Source: Dehalococcoidia bacterium | GTDB taxonomy: Bacteria; Chloroflexota; Dehalococcoidia; Dehalococcoidales; E44-bin46 | NCBI GenBank assembly: GCA_004376105.1 | Contig: SOKA01000037.1 | Coordinates: forward strand, 1-34,839 | DNA: 34,839 bases | Direction: 5' to 3' | Part shown: one piece after another, positions 23,673-31,538 of the stretch | Layout: every line of letters starts with the position of its first letter | Position numbering within the stretch: position 1 is the stretch's first letter | The notes under the pieces: generated by a model | What the model was told of the DNA's origin: nothing | What the model saw: the letters and a program-made list of their open reading frames with translations, nothing else | Databases searched by the model: none | Made by a program: the position numbers and the translations under genes

Positions 23673-24507
23673 CCTGATAAATAGAGTTATCATACGGCTG
23701 GCATTGAGGGCAGAAGTAGGTGCCACGATTTCGGACAACTATTCGCTCAATGAGAGTGCCGCAGACAGGGCAAAGGTTGCCACTAAGGCGGTGGGCAACC
23801 TGAAACTGAAGGTGAGCCGTGCCCAGTTCCCCACTGGGGCGAAGGTAGGTATCCACGCTGGCTCCTTTATAACCAATAGCTGACAATAGCACTCGCTTAA
23901 TGCTGTGATGGAGCCTTTTTGCCTCATCTTGAGACAGGCTTTTTCCCGACCTTAGGGGGTGGATTCTGGCAGCAAACAGAGCTTCATCGGCATACATATT
24001 GCCGATGCCGGCAATGAAGGTCTGGTCGCAGAGGAGAGCTTTTATCGGTGCCGTGCGATTATTCAGGCGCTTTAGCAGAATCTGGGGGGTAAAGCTGGCT
24101 TCCAAGGGTTCAGGTCCAAGCTTACCGACAATAGAATTGGTGTCTTCTACCAGCCACATTACCCCGAGCTTACGTGGGTCGCGAAAGCAAAGCTGGATTT
24201 CTTTATCCAGGTAGAGTATAGCGCGGATAAATTTATCGGGTTCAGTCGAGGCTGGTTTTAATAGCAGAGAGCCAGTCATTTTCAGGTGGATAATTAGTGC
24301 TTTACCGCTGGTCAGGCTAAAGATGAGATATTTGCCGCGCCGAGCCACCCCGGTGAGCCTTTGCCCTATGAGTCGGGAGCAGAATTCTTCAACCGATGGC
24401 AGGCGTACTATCCCAGCCCAGAACAGAGTGACGCTGCTAACACGACGACCGACAATAAGGGGCAGTAACTCGTTCTTTATGCTCTCTACCTCGGGAAGCT
24501 CAGGCAT
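23665..24507 (-). CDS. mutM: Formamidopyrimidine-DNA glycosylase
   Basis: Removes 8-oxoguanine and formamidopyrimidines and nicks the abasic site in base excision repair. The 280 residues include the catalytic N-terminus PELPEVE (Pro2, Glu3), the RRGKYLIF Lys59, GIGNMYADEALFAARIHP (helix-two-turn-helix) and a zinc finger with C246, C249, C266 and C269 plus RNRGTYFC. Most MutM proteins end at the last zinc Cys plus one or two residues. This one adds PYDNSIYQGV, whose last codons and stop fall in palindromic repeat B, so the C-terminus seems to have been remade by the repeat. It starts 7 bases after the polA stop and is probably co-transcribed with it. Confidence 0.95.
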   Translation of the reverse strand: MPELPEVESIKNELLPLIVGRRVSSVTLFWAGIVRLPSVEEFCSRLIGQRLTGVARRGKYLIFSLTSGKALIIHLKMTGSLLLKPASTEPDKFIRAILYLDKEIQLCFRDPRKLGVMWLVEDTNSIVGKLGPEPLEASFTPQILLKRLNNRTAPIKALLCDQTFIAGIGNMYADEALFAARIHPLRSGKSLSQDEAKRLHHSIKRVLLSAIGYKGASVDTYLRPSGELGTAHLQFQVAHRLSGNLCPVCGTLIERIVVRNRGTYFCPQCQPYDNSIYQGV

Positions 24508-24514
24508 TTTAGGG

Positions 24515-27226
24515 TTATTCCATCTCCCCCCAGTTATTGCCGGTCTTGATGTCCACTTTTAATGGGAGGCTAAGGGCTAAAGCAGTGGACATTACTTGTG
24601 GCACCAGCTGGCGCATTGTTTCCAGCTCCTCCTGGGGCACTTCAAAGACAAGCTCATCGTGCACCTGAATCAGGAGCTTACTTTTCAGTTGGCGCTTGTC
24701 CATTTCCCGGTATAGGTTAATCATAGCCATCTTTATAATGTCGGCTGACGTCCCTTGCACTGGCATATTTATTGCCATGCGCTCAGCAGCTTCCCTAACC
24801 TGTCGGTTGGGAGAGTTGATTTCAGGGATAAAGCGTTTTCTGCCCAGTAACGTTTGAACATAGCCTAATTCCCCTGCCTGCTTTTTGGTAGACTCAAGGT
24901 ATTGCTTTACCCCGGGGTATTTTTCAAAGTATGAGGTAATGAATTGAGCCGCCTCTTCCCGCGATAGTTCTGTTGCCTGCTCCAGCCCGTAGTCACTCAT
25001 ACCATAAATAACGCCGAAATTAACTGTCTTGGCCAGGCGGCGCATATCCGGGGTTACTTGTGTAGCACCCACGCCGAAGAGCTGGACGGCGGTGGCAGTG
25101 TGAATATCCTCATCCCGATGGAAGGCGTTTAACAGGCTTGAGTCCTGAGATAGGTGGGCAAGGGCACGGAGGTCAATCTGTGAATAGTCTCCAGCTAAGA
25201 GGCAAAACCCGGGTGGAGCAATAAAGGCTTGCCTAACTTCCCTTCCCGCTTCACCTCGGACAGGGATATTTTGCAGATTGGGCTCGCTGGAGGAAAGCCG
25301 ACCAGTAGCTGTCCTTGTTTGATTAAAGCTGGTATGCACCCGACCTGTTTTGGGGTTTATTAAGCTGGGTAGGGCATCAATATAGGTTGACTTGAGCTTG
25401 GCTAACTGGCGGTAGTCTAAAATAAATTCTATTATGGGGTGGACTCCGCGCAGTTCCTCCAGTACCGAAGCACCGGTGGAATAACCGCCCCTAGTTTTAC
25501 GGGCTGGTGGCAGTTTCAGCTCCTCAAATAGGATAGAGCTTAGCTGCTGGGGTGAGTTTATATTGAAGCGGTGACCTACACTATTATATATTTCTGTCTC
25601 CAGCTTGAGTAACTGCTCACTGAGGCGATGGGACATCTGCCTCATTAGCTCTATATCCAGAGCTACACCGTTCCTCTCCATACTGACCAGCACTGGCACC
25701 AGTGGCATCTCAACCTCAGAGAACAGTTGCCATAGCCCCTGCTGGTGAAGCTCTGCGCTTAGTAATTCAGCCAGTTGTCCGGTGATATCAGCGTCAGCAC
25801 AGGAGTAATCGGCAGCCCGATTTACCTCTACCTGTGACATAGAAAGCTGCTTAGCCCCCGAGCCAATAAGAGCAGAAATAGGCGTCATTTCAATGTCTAG
25901 CTTGCTGAAGGCGAGGGCTTTCAAGCTTAAAGATTTTTCGCCCAGAAGGTAGGCAGCGAGCATAGTGTCAAAGGTCAGGTTATTGACCTTTATCCCATAC
26001 TCAGCCAGCACCGTCATATCATACTTGCCGTTGTGGGCAAGCTTAGCTAAGGTAGCATCTTCAAGTGGAGACTTAAGCCCATTGATGACCTGGTTGAGGG
26101 GCAGTTGTTCCACCTGTCCCCAGCCGACATGACCGACAGGGATGTAGTAAGCCTCGCCCGGGGCTAGCGATATAGATATACCTACCAGTTGGGCTAACAT
26201 AGCGTTTAGGCTTGTTGTCTCTAAGTCAAAGGCAAAGGACTTAGCTGCTGACAGGCGGTTTAGTAGCTCATCAAAGGCTGAAGTGGTATTTATAATATGA
26301 TAGGCTTGTTGGGGTCTGGGCTCAATTTTAGCCTGAGGGAGGCTTTCAGGTGCTTCCATTTCGGGCAATTTAGGTAATAGGCTAAGAAACTCCAACTCAC
26401 GGAAAAGCTCAGCTACCTGATGGCGGTCATAATGGCTAATCTGGCAGTCATCAAGGTTAAGGGTAACTGGTGTCTGGGTAACGATAGTCGCCAGCTCTTT
26501 ACTCTGGCGAGCAAGGGCTTCATTTTGTCGTAATAGCGCCTGGAGCTTGGGTGGGGTCACCTCGTCTATATGGGCATAGATTTCTTGCATGGTGCCAAAT
26601 TGCTGGATGAGCCTGACTGCTGTTTTCTCACCGATGCCAGGGACGCCGGGGATGTTATCCGAAGGGTCGCCCTTTAATCCTTTAAGGTCGGCAATGTGCT
26701 CAGGTTTGATGCCATATTTCTGGCTTACTGCAGCTTCATCATAGAGCGCAGTATCGCCAAAGGTTCGCCTGGGGGTAAATACTTTTACTTTAGGTGACAC
26801 CAGTTGCATAGCATCAGCATCGCCGGTAACAATTATAGTATCAATACCCTGGTGGCTGGCCTGCTGGCTGAGTGTGCCCAGAACATCATCTGCCTCATAG
26901 CCATCGAGTTCAAAGATAGGGATATGGAAGGTTTCCACCAACTGTTTTACCCGCTCTAGTTGGTTGACCAGTTCGTCAGGGGTTGGGGGGCGCTGTGCCT
27001 TATACTGGTCAAACATTTGGTGTCTAAAGGTAGGTGCCTTCTTATCGAAGGCGATGGCATAGTGGGTAGGTTTAAGCTCGCTTATTGCTTTCAGTAGTAT
27101 AAGGGCAAAGCCATAAATGGCACCTACCACCTCCCCGGTTTTACTCACCGTGAGCGGCGGTAAGGCGTGAAAGGCACGATGGACGAGGGCATTGCCGTCA
27201 AATAACACCAACCGAGGCTTTTTCAT
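24515..27226 (-). CDS. polA: DNA polymerase I
   Basis: A 903-residue Pol I with three domains: a 5'-3' exonuclease (LVLFDGNALVHRAFHALP, ELDGYEADDVLGTLS, GLKGDPSDNIPGVPGIGEKTA), a 3'-5' proofreading domain and a polymerase. The proofreading motifs FDLETTSL, HNGKYDM and YSCADAD look intact, unlike in many Pol I proteins that lost this activity. Polymerase motif A reads GDYSQIDLRALAH: Asp680 is the catalytic acid, while the usual Glu of QIELR, the steric gate against ribonucleotides, is Asp685. Motif B (RRLAKTVNFGVIYGMS) and motif C (QVHDELVFEV) are standard. The mRNA is predicted to be leaderless. Confidence 0.96.
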   Translation of the reverse strand: MKKPRLVLFDGNALVHRAFHALPPLTVSKTGEVVGAIYGFALILLKAISELKPTHYAIAFDKKAPTFRHQMFDQYKAQRPPTPDELVNQLERVKQLVETFHIPIFELDGYEADDVLGTLSQQASHQGIDTIIVTGDADAMQLVSPKVKVFTPRRTFGDTALYDEAAVSQKYGIKPEHIADLKGLKGDPSDNIPGVPGIGEKTAVRLIQQFGTMQEIYAHIDEVTPPKLQALLRQNEALARQSKELATIVTQTPVTLNLDDCQISHYDRHQVAELFRELEFLSLLPKLPEMEAPESLPQAKIEPRPQQAYHIINTTSAFDELLNRLSAAKSFAFDLETTSLNAMLAQLVGISISLAPGEAYYIPVGHVGWGQVEQLPLNQVINGLKSPLEDATLAKLAHNGKYDMTVLAEYGIKVNNLTFDTMLAAYLLGEKSLSLKALAFSKLDIEMTPISALIGSGAKQLSMSQVEVNRAADYSCADADITGQLAELLSAELHQQGLWQLFSEVEMPLVPVLVSMERNGVALDIELMRQMSHRLSEQLLKLETEIYNSVGHRFNINSPQQLSSILFEELKLPPARKTRGGYSTGASVLEELRGVHPIIEFILDYRQLAKLKSTYIDALPSLINPKTGRVHTSFNQTRTATGRLSSSEPNLQNIPVRGEAGREVRQAFIAPPGFCLLAGDYSQIDLRALAHLSQDSSLLNAFHRDEDIHTATAVQLFGVGATQVTPDMRRLAKTVNFGVIYGMSDYGLEQATELSREEAAQFITSYFEKYPGVKQYLESTKKQAGELGYVQTLLGRKRFIPEINSPNRQVREAAERMAINMPVQGTSADIIKMAMINLYREMDKRQLKSKLLIQVHDELVFEVPQEELETMRQLVPQVMSTALALSLPLKVDIKTGNNWGEME

Positions 27227-27248
27227 AGTCTCATTATAGCAGAGTGAG
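27188..27248 (-). repeat. polA 5' end and promoter, parent copy of a duplication
   Basis: About 60 bases spanning the -10, start codon and first 13 codons of polA recur at 27831-27892 in the same orientation with about seven differences. The two copies flank the rhodanese lipoprotein gene. Confidence 0.8.
27233..27241 (-). promoter_or_regulatory. Extended -10 promoter of polA, leaderless
   Basis: The minus strand has TGC-TATAAT (hexamer 27233-27238). Initiation 7 bases downstream falls on the A of the polA ATG at 27226. There is no ribosome site and no good -35. Confidence 0.55.
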
Positions 27249-27334
27249 AAGGATTTGGGTTAGCAAAGTCAGGCAAGTCAAACTGTTAGCGAAGCTACCA
27301 GCTGACTAAAGTCTTCCCAAAGATTCGTATGATT

Positions 27335-27778
27335 CTATTTTGTGGTTGGCAATCCTTCCGCCTTCCACTGATCAATCCCGCCCGACATATTGTAGACTTC
27401 CCTGAAATTGAGCTCCGCCATTATATCTAAAGCGTTTCCGCTTCGACCTCCACTCCGGCAATAAATGAGATAGGTTTTATTCTTATCCAAAGTATTAAGC
27501 TCATCCCTGAAAGTTTCAGAGAGGAAATCTATATTGATAGCCTTTTCTATATGCTCATCGGCAAATTCTTCCGGCGTTCGCACATCAATAATCACAAAAT
27601 CGGGATTGTCCAGGTTGTCCTGTATTAAGATAAACGCTTCTTGTGGAGTAATATCTTCAATTATCTGGGTTGGAGTTTCGATTTCTTTGCCAGCGCAGCC
27701 ACCTATCAAAACAAATCCAATAATCAGTGATGCCGAAAGCACCAATATCATTAAGTTTTTTAGACTCTTTTTTGCCAT
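27335..27778 (-). CDS. Rhodanese-domain lipoprotein
   Basis: A 147-residue exported single-domain rhodanese. The N-terminus is a lipoprotein signal peptide (MAKKSLKNLM, a hydrophobic core, lipobox LIGGC with Cys28), a substrate for LspA at 19007. The mature domain shows VIIDVRTPEEFADEHIEKAINI and the active-site loop YCRSGGRSG with Cys107. Such proteins bind persulfide sulfur, here outside the cytoplasmic membrane. The gene lies between two copies of the polA start region, and the nearest upstream promoter-like site is the duplicated polA -10. AAGAAGAG precedes the ATG. Confidence 0.87.
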   Translation of the reverse strand: MAKKSLKNLMILVLSASLIIGFVLIGGCAGKEIETPTQIIEDITPQEAFILIQDNLDNPDFVIIDVRTPEEFADEHIEKAINIDFLSETFRDELNTLDKNKTYLIYCRSGGRSGNALDIMAELNFREVYNMSGGIDQWKAEGLPTTK

Positions 27779-27806
27779 AAGTTATTACTCTTCTTCTTTT
27801 TAGTCT

Positions 27807-27869
27807 TTAAGACAGGGTTTGGAGCATCAAGGCATTGCCATCAAACAGCACCAACCGAGGCTTTTTCAT
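27807..27869 (-). pseudogene. Truncated polA 5' copy (20 codons)
   Basis: ATG at 27869 opens MKKPRLVLFDGNAL, identical to the first 14 residues of PolA, then diverges to MLQTLS and stops. It is a start-region duplicate rather than a functional gene, though it may be translated as a 20-residue leader 28 bases before the rhodanese gene. Confidence 0.75.
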
Positions 27870-27892
27870 AACTTCATTATAGCAGGGTTGAG
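27831..27892 (-). repeat. Duplicated polA promoter and start region
   Basis: It matches 27188-27248, including TGC-TATAAT (hexamer 27876-27881) seven bases before the ATG. It probably drives the rhodanese gene. Confidence 0.75.
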
Positions 27893-27907
27893 GGCATAGT
27901 AGATAGA

Positions 27908-28180
27908 TTAAAAATCGCTGGGCGGGGCTCTCTGGATGGGTTTTAGGTAGGAGGTATCATTATGTCTAATGAGGATGAACCGTTCATTTTCATAAGTAAA
28001 GGTGGTGATTCCACACACGTCCTGCTTTATGTTCCAGAAGTGGGAATTATCCAGCCCCAATAGAGCACATATCAGCACCTTATTGACAACGCGATGAGAT
28101 ACTAGGACTACAGTGCCCTCATATTTGGCTATTATATTACCCACCACACCAATGGCTCTTTTCCTGCGCCGCAAAAGCAC
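27908..28180 (-). pseudogene. C-terminal fragment of a histidine phosphatase (phosphoglycerate mutase family)
   Basis: The 90-codon frame encodes only the second half of the fold: GNIIAKYEGTVVLVSHRVVN (the family's late VxVSHGxxI His motif), KVLICALLGLD, FWNIKQDVCGITTF and FILIRHNDTSYL. The N-terminal RHG motif with the phosphorylated His is missing, so no activity is expected. Its upstream end runs directly into, and overlaps, the 3' end of the DUF4342 gene. This looks like a deletion that fused the remains of two genes. It has no start signal of its own. Confidence 0.7.
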
Positions 28181-28388
28181 CGATAGCTGCTAGAACTGGA
28201 GCTGCCAGAATCACTGCCGCCGTTACTGGCGCGCCTATCGTCAGTGGAATCTCAAGTACAGTTTTCCCTTTGTGAATCACCCGGACCTTTCTGATGTTAC
28301 CTTCGTGGATGAGTTGCTTGATTTTCTCAACTAACTGGCTTCCTGATACGGTAAACTTTTCGCTTTTAGTCTTTTCATTATTGGTCAT
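28137..28388 (-). CDS. DUF4342-family protein with a replaced C-terminus
   Basis: An 83-residue protein of the DUF4342 type: FTVSGSQLVEKIKQLIHEGN, VRVIHKGKTVLEIPLTIG and a hydrophobic APVTAAVILAAPVLAAIGAFAA helix, which probably contacts the membrane. Family members usually continue with a short charged tail after this helix. Here the last residues, QEKSHWCGG, come from DNA that reads as a histidine phosphatase in another frame. The gene thus seems cut at its 3' end by a deletion but may still work. Function of the family is not known. AGAGG precedes the ATG. Confidence 0.7.
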   Translation of the reverse strand: MTNNEKTKSEKFTVSGSQLVEKIKQLIHEGNIRKVRVIHKGKTVLEIPLTIGAPVTAAVILAAPVLAAIGAFAAQEKSHWCGG

Positions 28389-28515
28389 TGGTAGCCTCTC
28401 TTTATTTAATTGTAAATGATTAAGGGTTTATATTCTAGAGGCTATACGAAATTTCTCTAAAAGCTGTTTAAACTTCCCTTGATAAGAAACCCCTTTACTT
28501 AATAGTTGTTTTTCG

Positions 28516-28524
28516 TGATATACT
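28516..28524 (+). promoter_or_regulatory. Extended -10 promoter for argF
   Basis: TGA-TATACT (hexamer 28519-28524), part of a TGATATACTATA string shared with the endonuclease IV promoter. Start near 28531 gives a 17-base leader with AAAGGGGG. No ARG box is recognised. Confidence 0.5.
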
Positions 28525-28547
28525 ATAGGGCTATAAAGGGGGTTAAT

Positions 28548-29489
28548 TTGGAGGGTAAGGACCTACTTTCAGTATCTGACCTCGGCAGTTTGGATATTGA
28601 CTTACTTATTTCAGATGCTGTAGATATGAAAGCCAGGGGCTGGCTTTCTTTACTTAGTGGCAAGACATTAGCCCTTATGTTTGAGAAGCCATCGTTAAGG
28701 ACTCGGGTTAGCTTTGAAGTAGCAATGCGACAGCTAGGTGGGCAGACCATTTACCTGTCTTCGGCTGAGGTTGGTCTGGGAGAGCGCGAGTCAGTTTCAG
28801 ATGTAGCCCGTGTGCTCAGTGGCTATGTAGATGCTATTGCTGCCCGCACCTTTTCTCACCAAACTTTAGAGATTCTGGCTAGCTATTCTAATGTGCCAGT
28901 GATAAATGCTCTATCTGATTTGGAACACCCGTGCCAGGCGCTGGCTGACCTTTTTACTATTTATGAGAAGAAGGGGGAGCTTCGGGGCTTGACCCTAGCC
29001 TTTGTTGGTGATGGCAATAATGTGGCTCACAGTCTTCTATTAGCTGCTTCGCTTACCGGGATGAATTTCAGGATTGCTTCTCCAACTGACTACAGGGTTC
29101 AGGAGAGAGTATTGCACCTGGCTCAAGGCTATGCTTTTGATAGTGGTGCTGAAATATTCTACACTGAGGAGCCGCGACTGGCAGTTAGTGGGGCTGATGT
29201 AGTTTATACTGATGTGTGGACGAGTATGGGGCAGGAGGCTGAGGCTGACCGGCGACGCCAGACGTTTGCCAGCTACCAAGTGAATAGTGAACTTCTGTCT
29301 TTAGCTAAGGGGGATGCCATATTGATGCACCCCTTGCCAGCACATCGGGGCGAGGAGGTGGCTGAGGGCATTTTAGACAGTCCACAATCAGTAGTCTTTG
29401 ACCAGGCTGAGAATAGGATGCATCTGCAGAAAGCGCTGTTGGCGGTAATGCTGGGTGGTCTGGAGATACCGCTGGCTGGCTATCGGTAG
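28548..29489 (+). CDS. argF: Ornithine carbamoyltransferase
   Basis: Forms citrulline from ornithine and carbamoyl phosphate in arginine synthesis. The 314-residue product has the carbamoyl phosphate loop KPSLRTRVSFEVAMRQLGG, HPCQALADLFTIYEKKG, AFVGDGNNVAHSLLLAASLTG, VYTDVWTSMGQE and MHPLPAHRGEEV; the SMG and (H)PLPAHRG motifs favour ornithine over aspartate. TTG at 28548 is chosen as start because AAAGGGGG lies 6 bases before it; the in-frame ATG at 28506 would be upstream of the predicted promoter. It is followed after 10 bases by der. Confidence 0.93.
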   Translation: MEGKDLLSVSDLGSLDIDLLISDAVDMKARGWLSLLSGKTLALMFEKPSLRTRVSFEVAMRQLGGQTIYLSSAEVGLGERESVSDVARVLSGYVDAIAARTFSHQTLEILASYSNVPVINALSDLEHPCQALADLFTIYEKKGELRGLTLAFVGDGNNVAHSLLLAASLTGMNFRIASPTDYRVQERVLHLAQGYAFDSGAEIFYTEEPRLAVSGADVVYTDVWTSMGQEAEADRRRQTFASYQVNSELLSLAKGDAILMHPLPAHRGEEVAEGILDSPQSVVFDQAENRMHLQKALLAVMLGGLEIPLAGYR

Positions 29490-29499
29490 GGGGGCTGGT

Positions 29500-30813
29500 G
29501 TGAGTAAACCGATTGTGGCTATTATTGGTAGACAAAATGTAGGTAAATCTACCCTGCTCAATCGGATGGCGGGTAAGCCAATAGCCATTGTCGAGGATTT
29601 GCCGGGGACAACCCGTGACCGGGTAATGGCTAATGTTTCGTGGCAAGGGACTGAGTTTACTGTAGTTGATACCGGCGGTCTAGAATTAAAACCCCAGCCC
29701 ACTATCGGTCAGGGGGTTAAAGAGCAGGTAGAGATAGCTATTATTGAGGCTGATGTTATTATTTTTTTAGTGGATGTCAAGGATGGGGTAACGCCCTCTG
29801 ACCTGGAGATAGCTGATATGCTTCGTCGGGTAAGCAAACCCATGGTGTTAGTGGCTAATAAGGCGGATAATGAGAGGCTTGAAACCCAAGCGGTAGAATT
29901 TTATGAATTGGGGCTAGGTGAGCCGTTGGCGATTAGTGCCTATCATGGTCGGGGGATGGCTGAACTGCTGGATAGGGTTATCCCGCTATTACCAGCGCCA
30001 TCGGTGGTTGAGGCTGAGCCTGAGATTATGAAGGTGGCTATTGTTGGTCGACCTAATGTCGGTAAGTCGACGCTATTAAATGCCCTTTTGGGCGAAAAGC
30101 GAGCTATTGTTGATGAGAGTCCAGGGACTACCCGCGACGCTATAGATACTCTATTTGACTTTAGTGGGCAGAGTGTGTTACTTATTGATACCGCTGGTAT
30201 CAGGCGGCGGGGACGGCTAGGGGTGGGAGTGGGACGGTATAGTATAATCCGTGCCTTGCGAGCTATTGACCGGGCTGATATAGCCTTACTTGTTCTTGAT
30301 ACTACTGAGTTGGTTACGGCTCAAGATATGCATATTGCTGGTTATATTCAGCAAGCAGCTAAGGGGATTGTGCTGGTGGTTAATAAGTGGGACCTAGCTG
30401 AGGCTAAGAGCACAACTGAATGTAGTCGATACATCAGGAGCCAATTCAAGTTTATGTCTTATGCGCCAGTGCTGTATATTTCAGCTAAGTTTGGGCAGGG
30501 GGTAGACAAGGTTATGCCTCAGGTGTGTCAAGTATATGAGGAGAGGCTTAAGCGATTGCCTACCGCTGCCGTCAATAGTGTAGTTCAGCAGGCAGTAGCC
30601 GCGCACAGCTTACCCCGAAGGGGTAGCAAGCAGCTAAAGATTCGATATGCGACTCAAGCTGAAGTAAACCCGCCGACCTTTGTCTTTTTTGTTAATGATG
30701 CTAGTCTAATACATTTTTCCTATCAGCGCTACCTAGAGAATAAGCTGCGTCAGTCATTTGGCTTCGCTGGCACACCAATCCGTCTTGTCTTTAAAACTAG
30801 GGGTGAGCAATGA
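29500..30813 (+). CDS. der: Ribosome-assembly GTPase Der (EngA)
   Basis: A GTPase with two tandem G domains needed for 50S subunit maturation. Domain 1 has GRQNVGKST, PGTTRDR, DTGG and NKAD; domain 2 has GRPNVGKST, ESPGTTRDAID, DTAGIRRRG and NKWD. A KH-like C-terminal domain (PPTFVFFVNDASLIHFSYQRYLENKLRQ) follows. The frame opens at 29455 inside argF, but the GTG at 29500 (MSKPIVAIIG) just after AGGGGGG gives the standard N-terminus and a 438-codon gene. Its stop overlaps the plsY start by ATGA, so der, plsY and gpsA form an operon behind argF. Confidence 0.95.
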   Translation: MSKPIVAIIGRQNVGKSTLLNRMAGKPIAIVEDLPGTTRDRVMANVSWQGTEFTVVDTGGLELKPQPTIGQGVKEQVEIAIIEADVIIFLVDVKDGVTPSDLEIADMLRRVSKPMVLVANKADNERLETQAVEFYELGLGEPLAISAYHGRGMAELLDRVIPLLPAPSVVEAEPEIMKVAIVGRPNVGKSTLLNALLGEKRAIVDESPGTTRDAIDTLFDFSGQSVLLIDTAGIRRRGRLGVGVGRYSIIRALRAIDRADIALLVLDTTELVTAQDMHIAGYIQQAAKGIVLVVNKWDLAEAKSTTECSRYIRSQFKFMSYAPVLYISAKFGQGVDKVMPQVCQVYEERLKRLPTAAVNSVVQQAVAAHSLPRRGSKQLKIRYATQAEVNPPTFVFFVNDASLIHFSYQRYLENKLRQSFGFAGTPIRLVFKTRGEQ

Positions 30814-31517
30814 TAATCACCAAGTTTATTATGGTAGCGGTAATTGGTTACCTTTTGGGTTCTATCCCCTTTGGCTTACTGGTAAGCAGACGGGTGGGCA
30901 AGGTAGATGTCAGGCAGTATGGTAGTGGCAGGACAGGAGCGGCTAATGTGCTACGGATAGCCGGTGGCAAAGTGGCGGCTATGGTCCTTGGTCTAGACCT
31001 GTTAAAGGGGGCGCTGGCGGTAGTATTTGCTGGGTTAATAGTTGGTAGAGACTATCTGGTGGTAGGTGGTTTTGGCTGGGGAGTGCTAGTTGCCCAGGTT
31101 ATAGCTGCCCTAGCGGCAATGGCTGGACATAACCGGTCAGTATTTCTTAGGTTTCGTGGTGGTGGGAGGAGCGTCGCCACCTTTTTTGGTGGGTTACTTG
31201 CTTTATGCCCACCAGCAGCACTATTTGGCGGTGAGGTTTTTATTATCGGAACTGGCTTAACCAAGTTTGTATCCCTAGGCTCTATTGCTGGCGCAGTAAG
31301 TACCTATGCGATATTAGTCCCCCTCATTATTAGGAACAGATTCCCCATTGAGTATCTGGCTTATGCCTTAATAGGCACCATAGTAATTATGGTTATGCAT
31401 CGGGATAATATTGCCAGGTTAATGTCAGGCAAGGAGCGTAAGCTAGGCGATAAGGCTAAGGCAAAGGGTTTATCCTTGCCGACTAACCCCGAAAGCCAGG
31501 ATTCTCAGGGACCTTAA
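30810..31517 (+). CDS. plsY: Glycerol-3-phosphate acyltransferase PlsY
   Basis: An integral membrane enzyme that transfers acyl from acyl-phosphate (made by PlsX or FakA/FakB) to glycerol-3-phosphate, giving lysophosphatidic acid. The 235-residue product has five or more hydrophobic helices and the motifs LLGSIPFGLL, GSGRTGAANVLR (38-49; usually GSGNxGATNxLR) and GHNRSVFLRFRGGGRSVATF (107-125; usually KGGKGVAT). The replacement of the GGKG lysine by GGGR and of GATN by GAAN are notable, since these loops bind substrate. The C-terminus is a charged cytoplasmic tail. Next to gpsA, which supplies its co-substrate. Confidence 0.88.
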   Translation: MIITKFIMVAVIGYLLGSIPFGLLVSRRVGKVDVRQYGSGRTGAANVLRIAGGKVAAMVLGLDLLKGALAVVFAGLIVGRDYLVVGGFGWGVLVAQVIAALAAMAGHNRSVFLRFRGGGRSVATFFGGLLALCPPAALFGGEVFIIGTGLTKFVSLGSIAGAVSTYAILVPLIIRNRFPIEYLAYALIGTIVIMVMHRDNIARLMSGKERKLGDKAKAKGLSLPTNPESQDSQGP

Positions 31518-31538
31518 ATGAAGAGCATGGGGTAAGAT

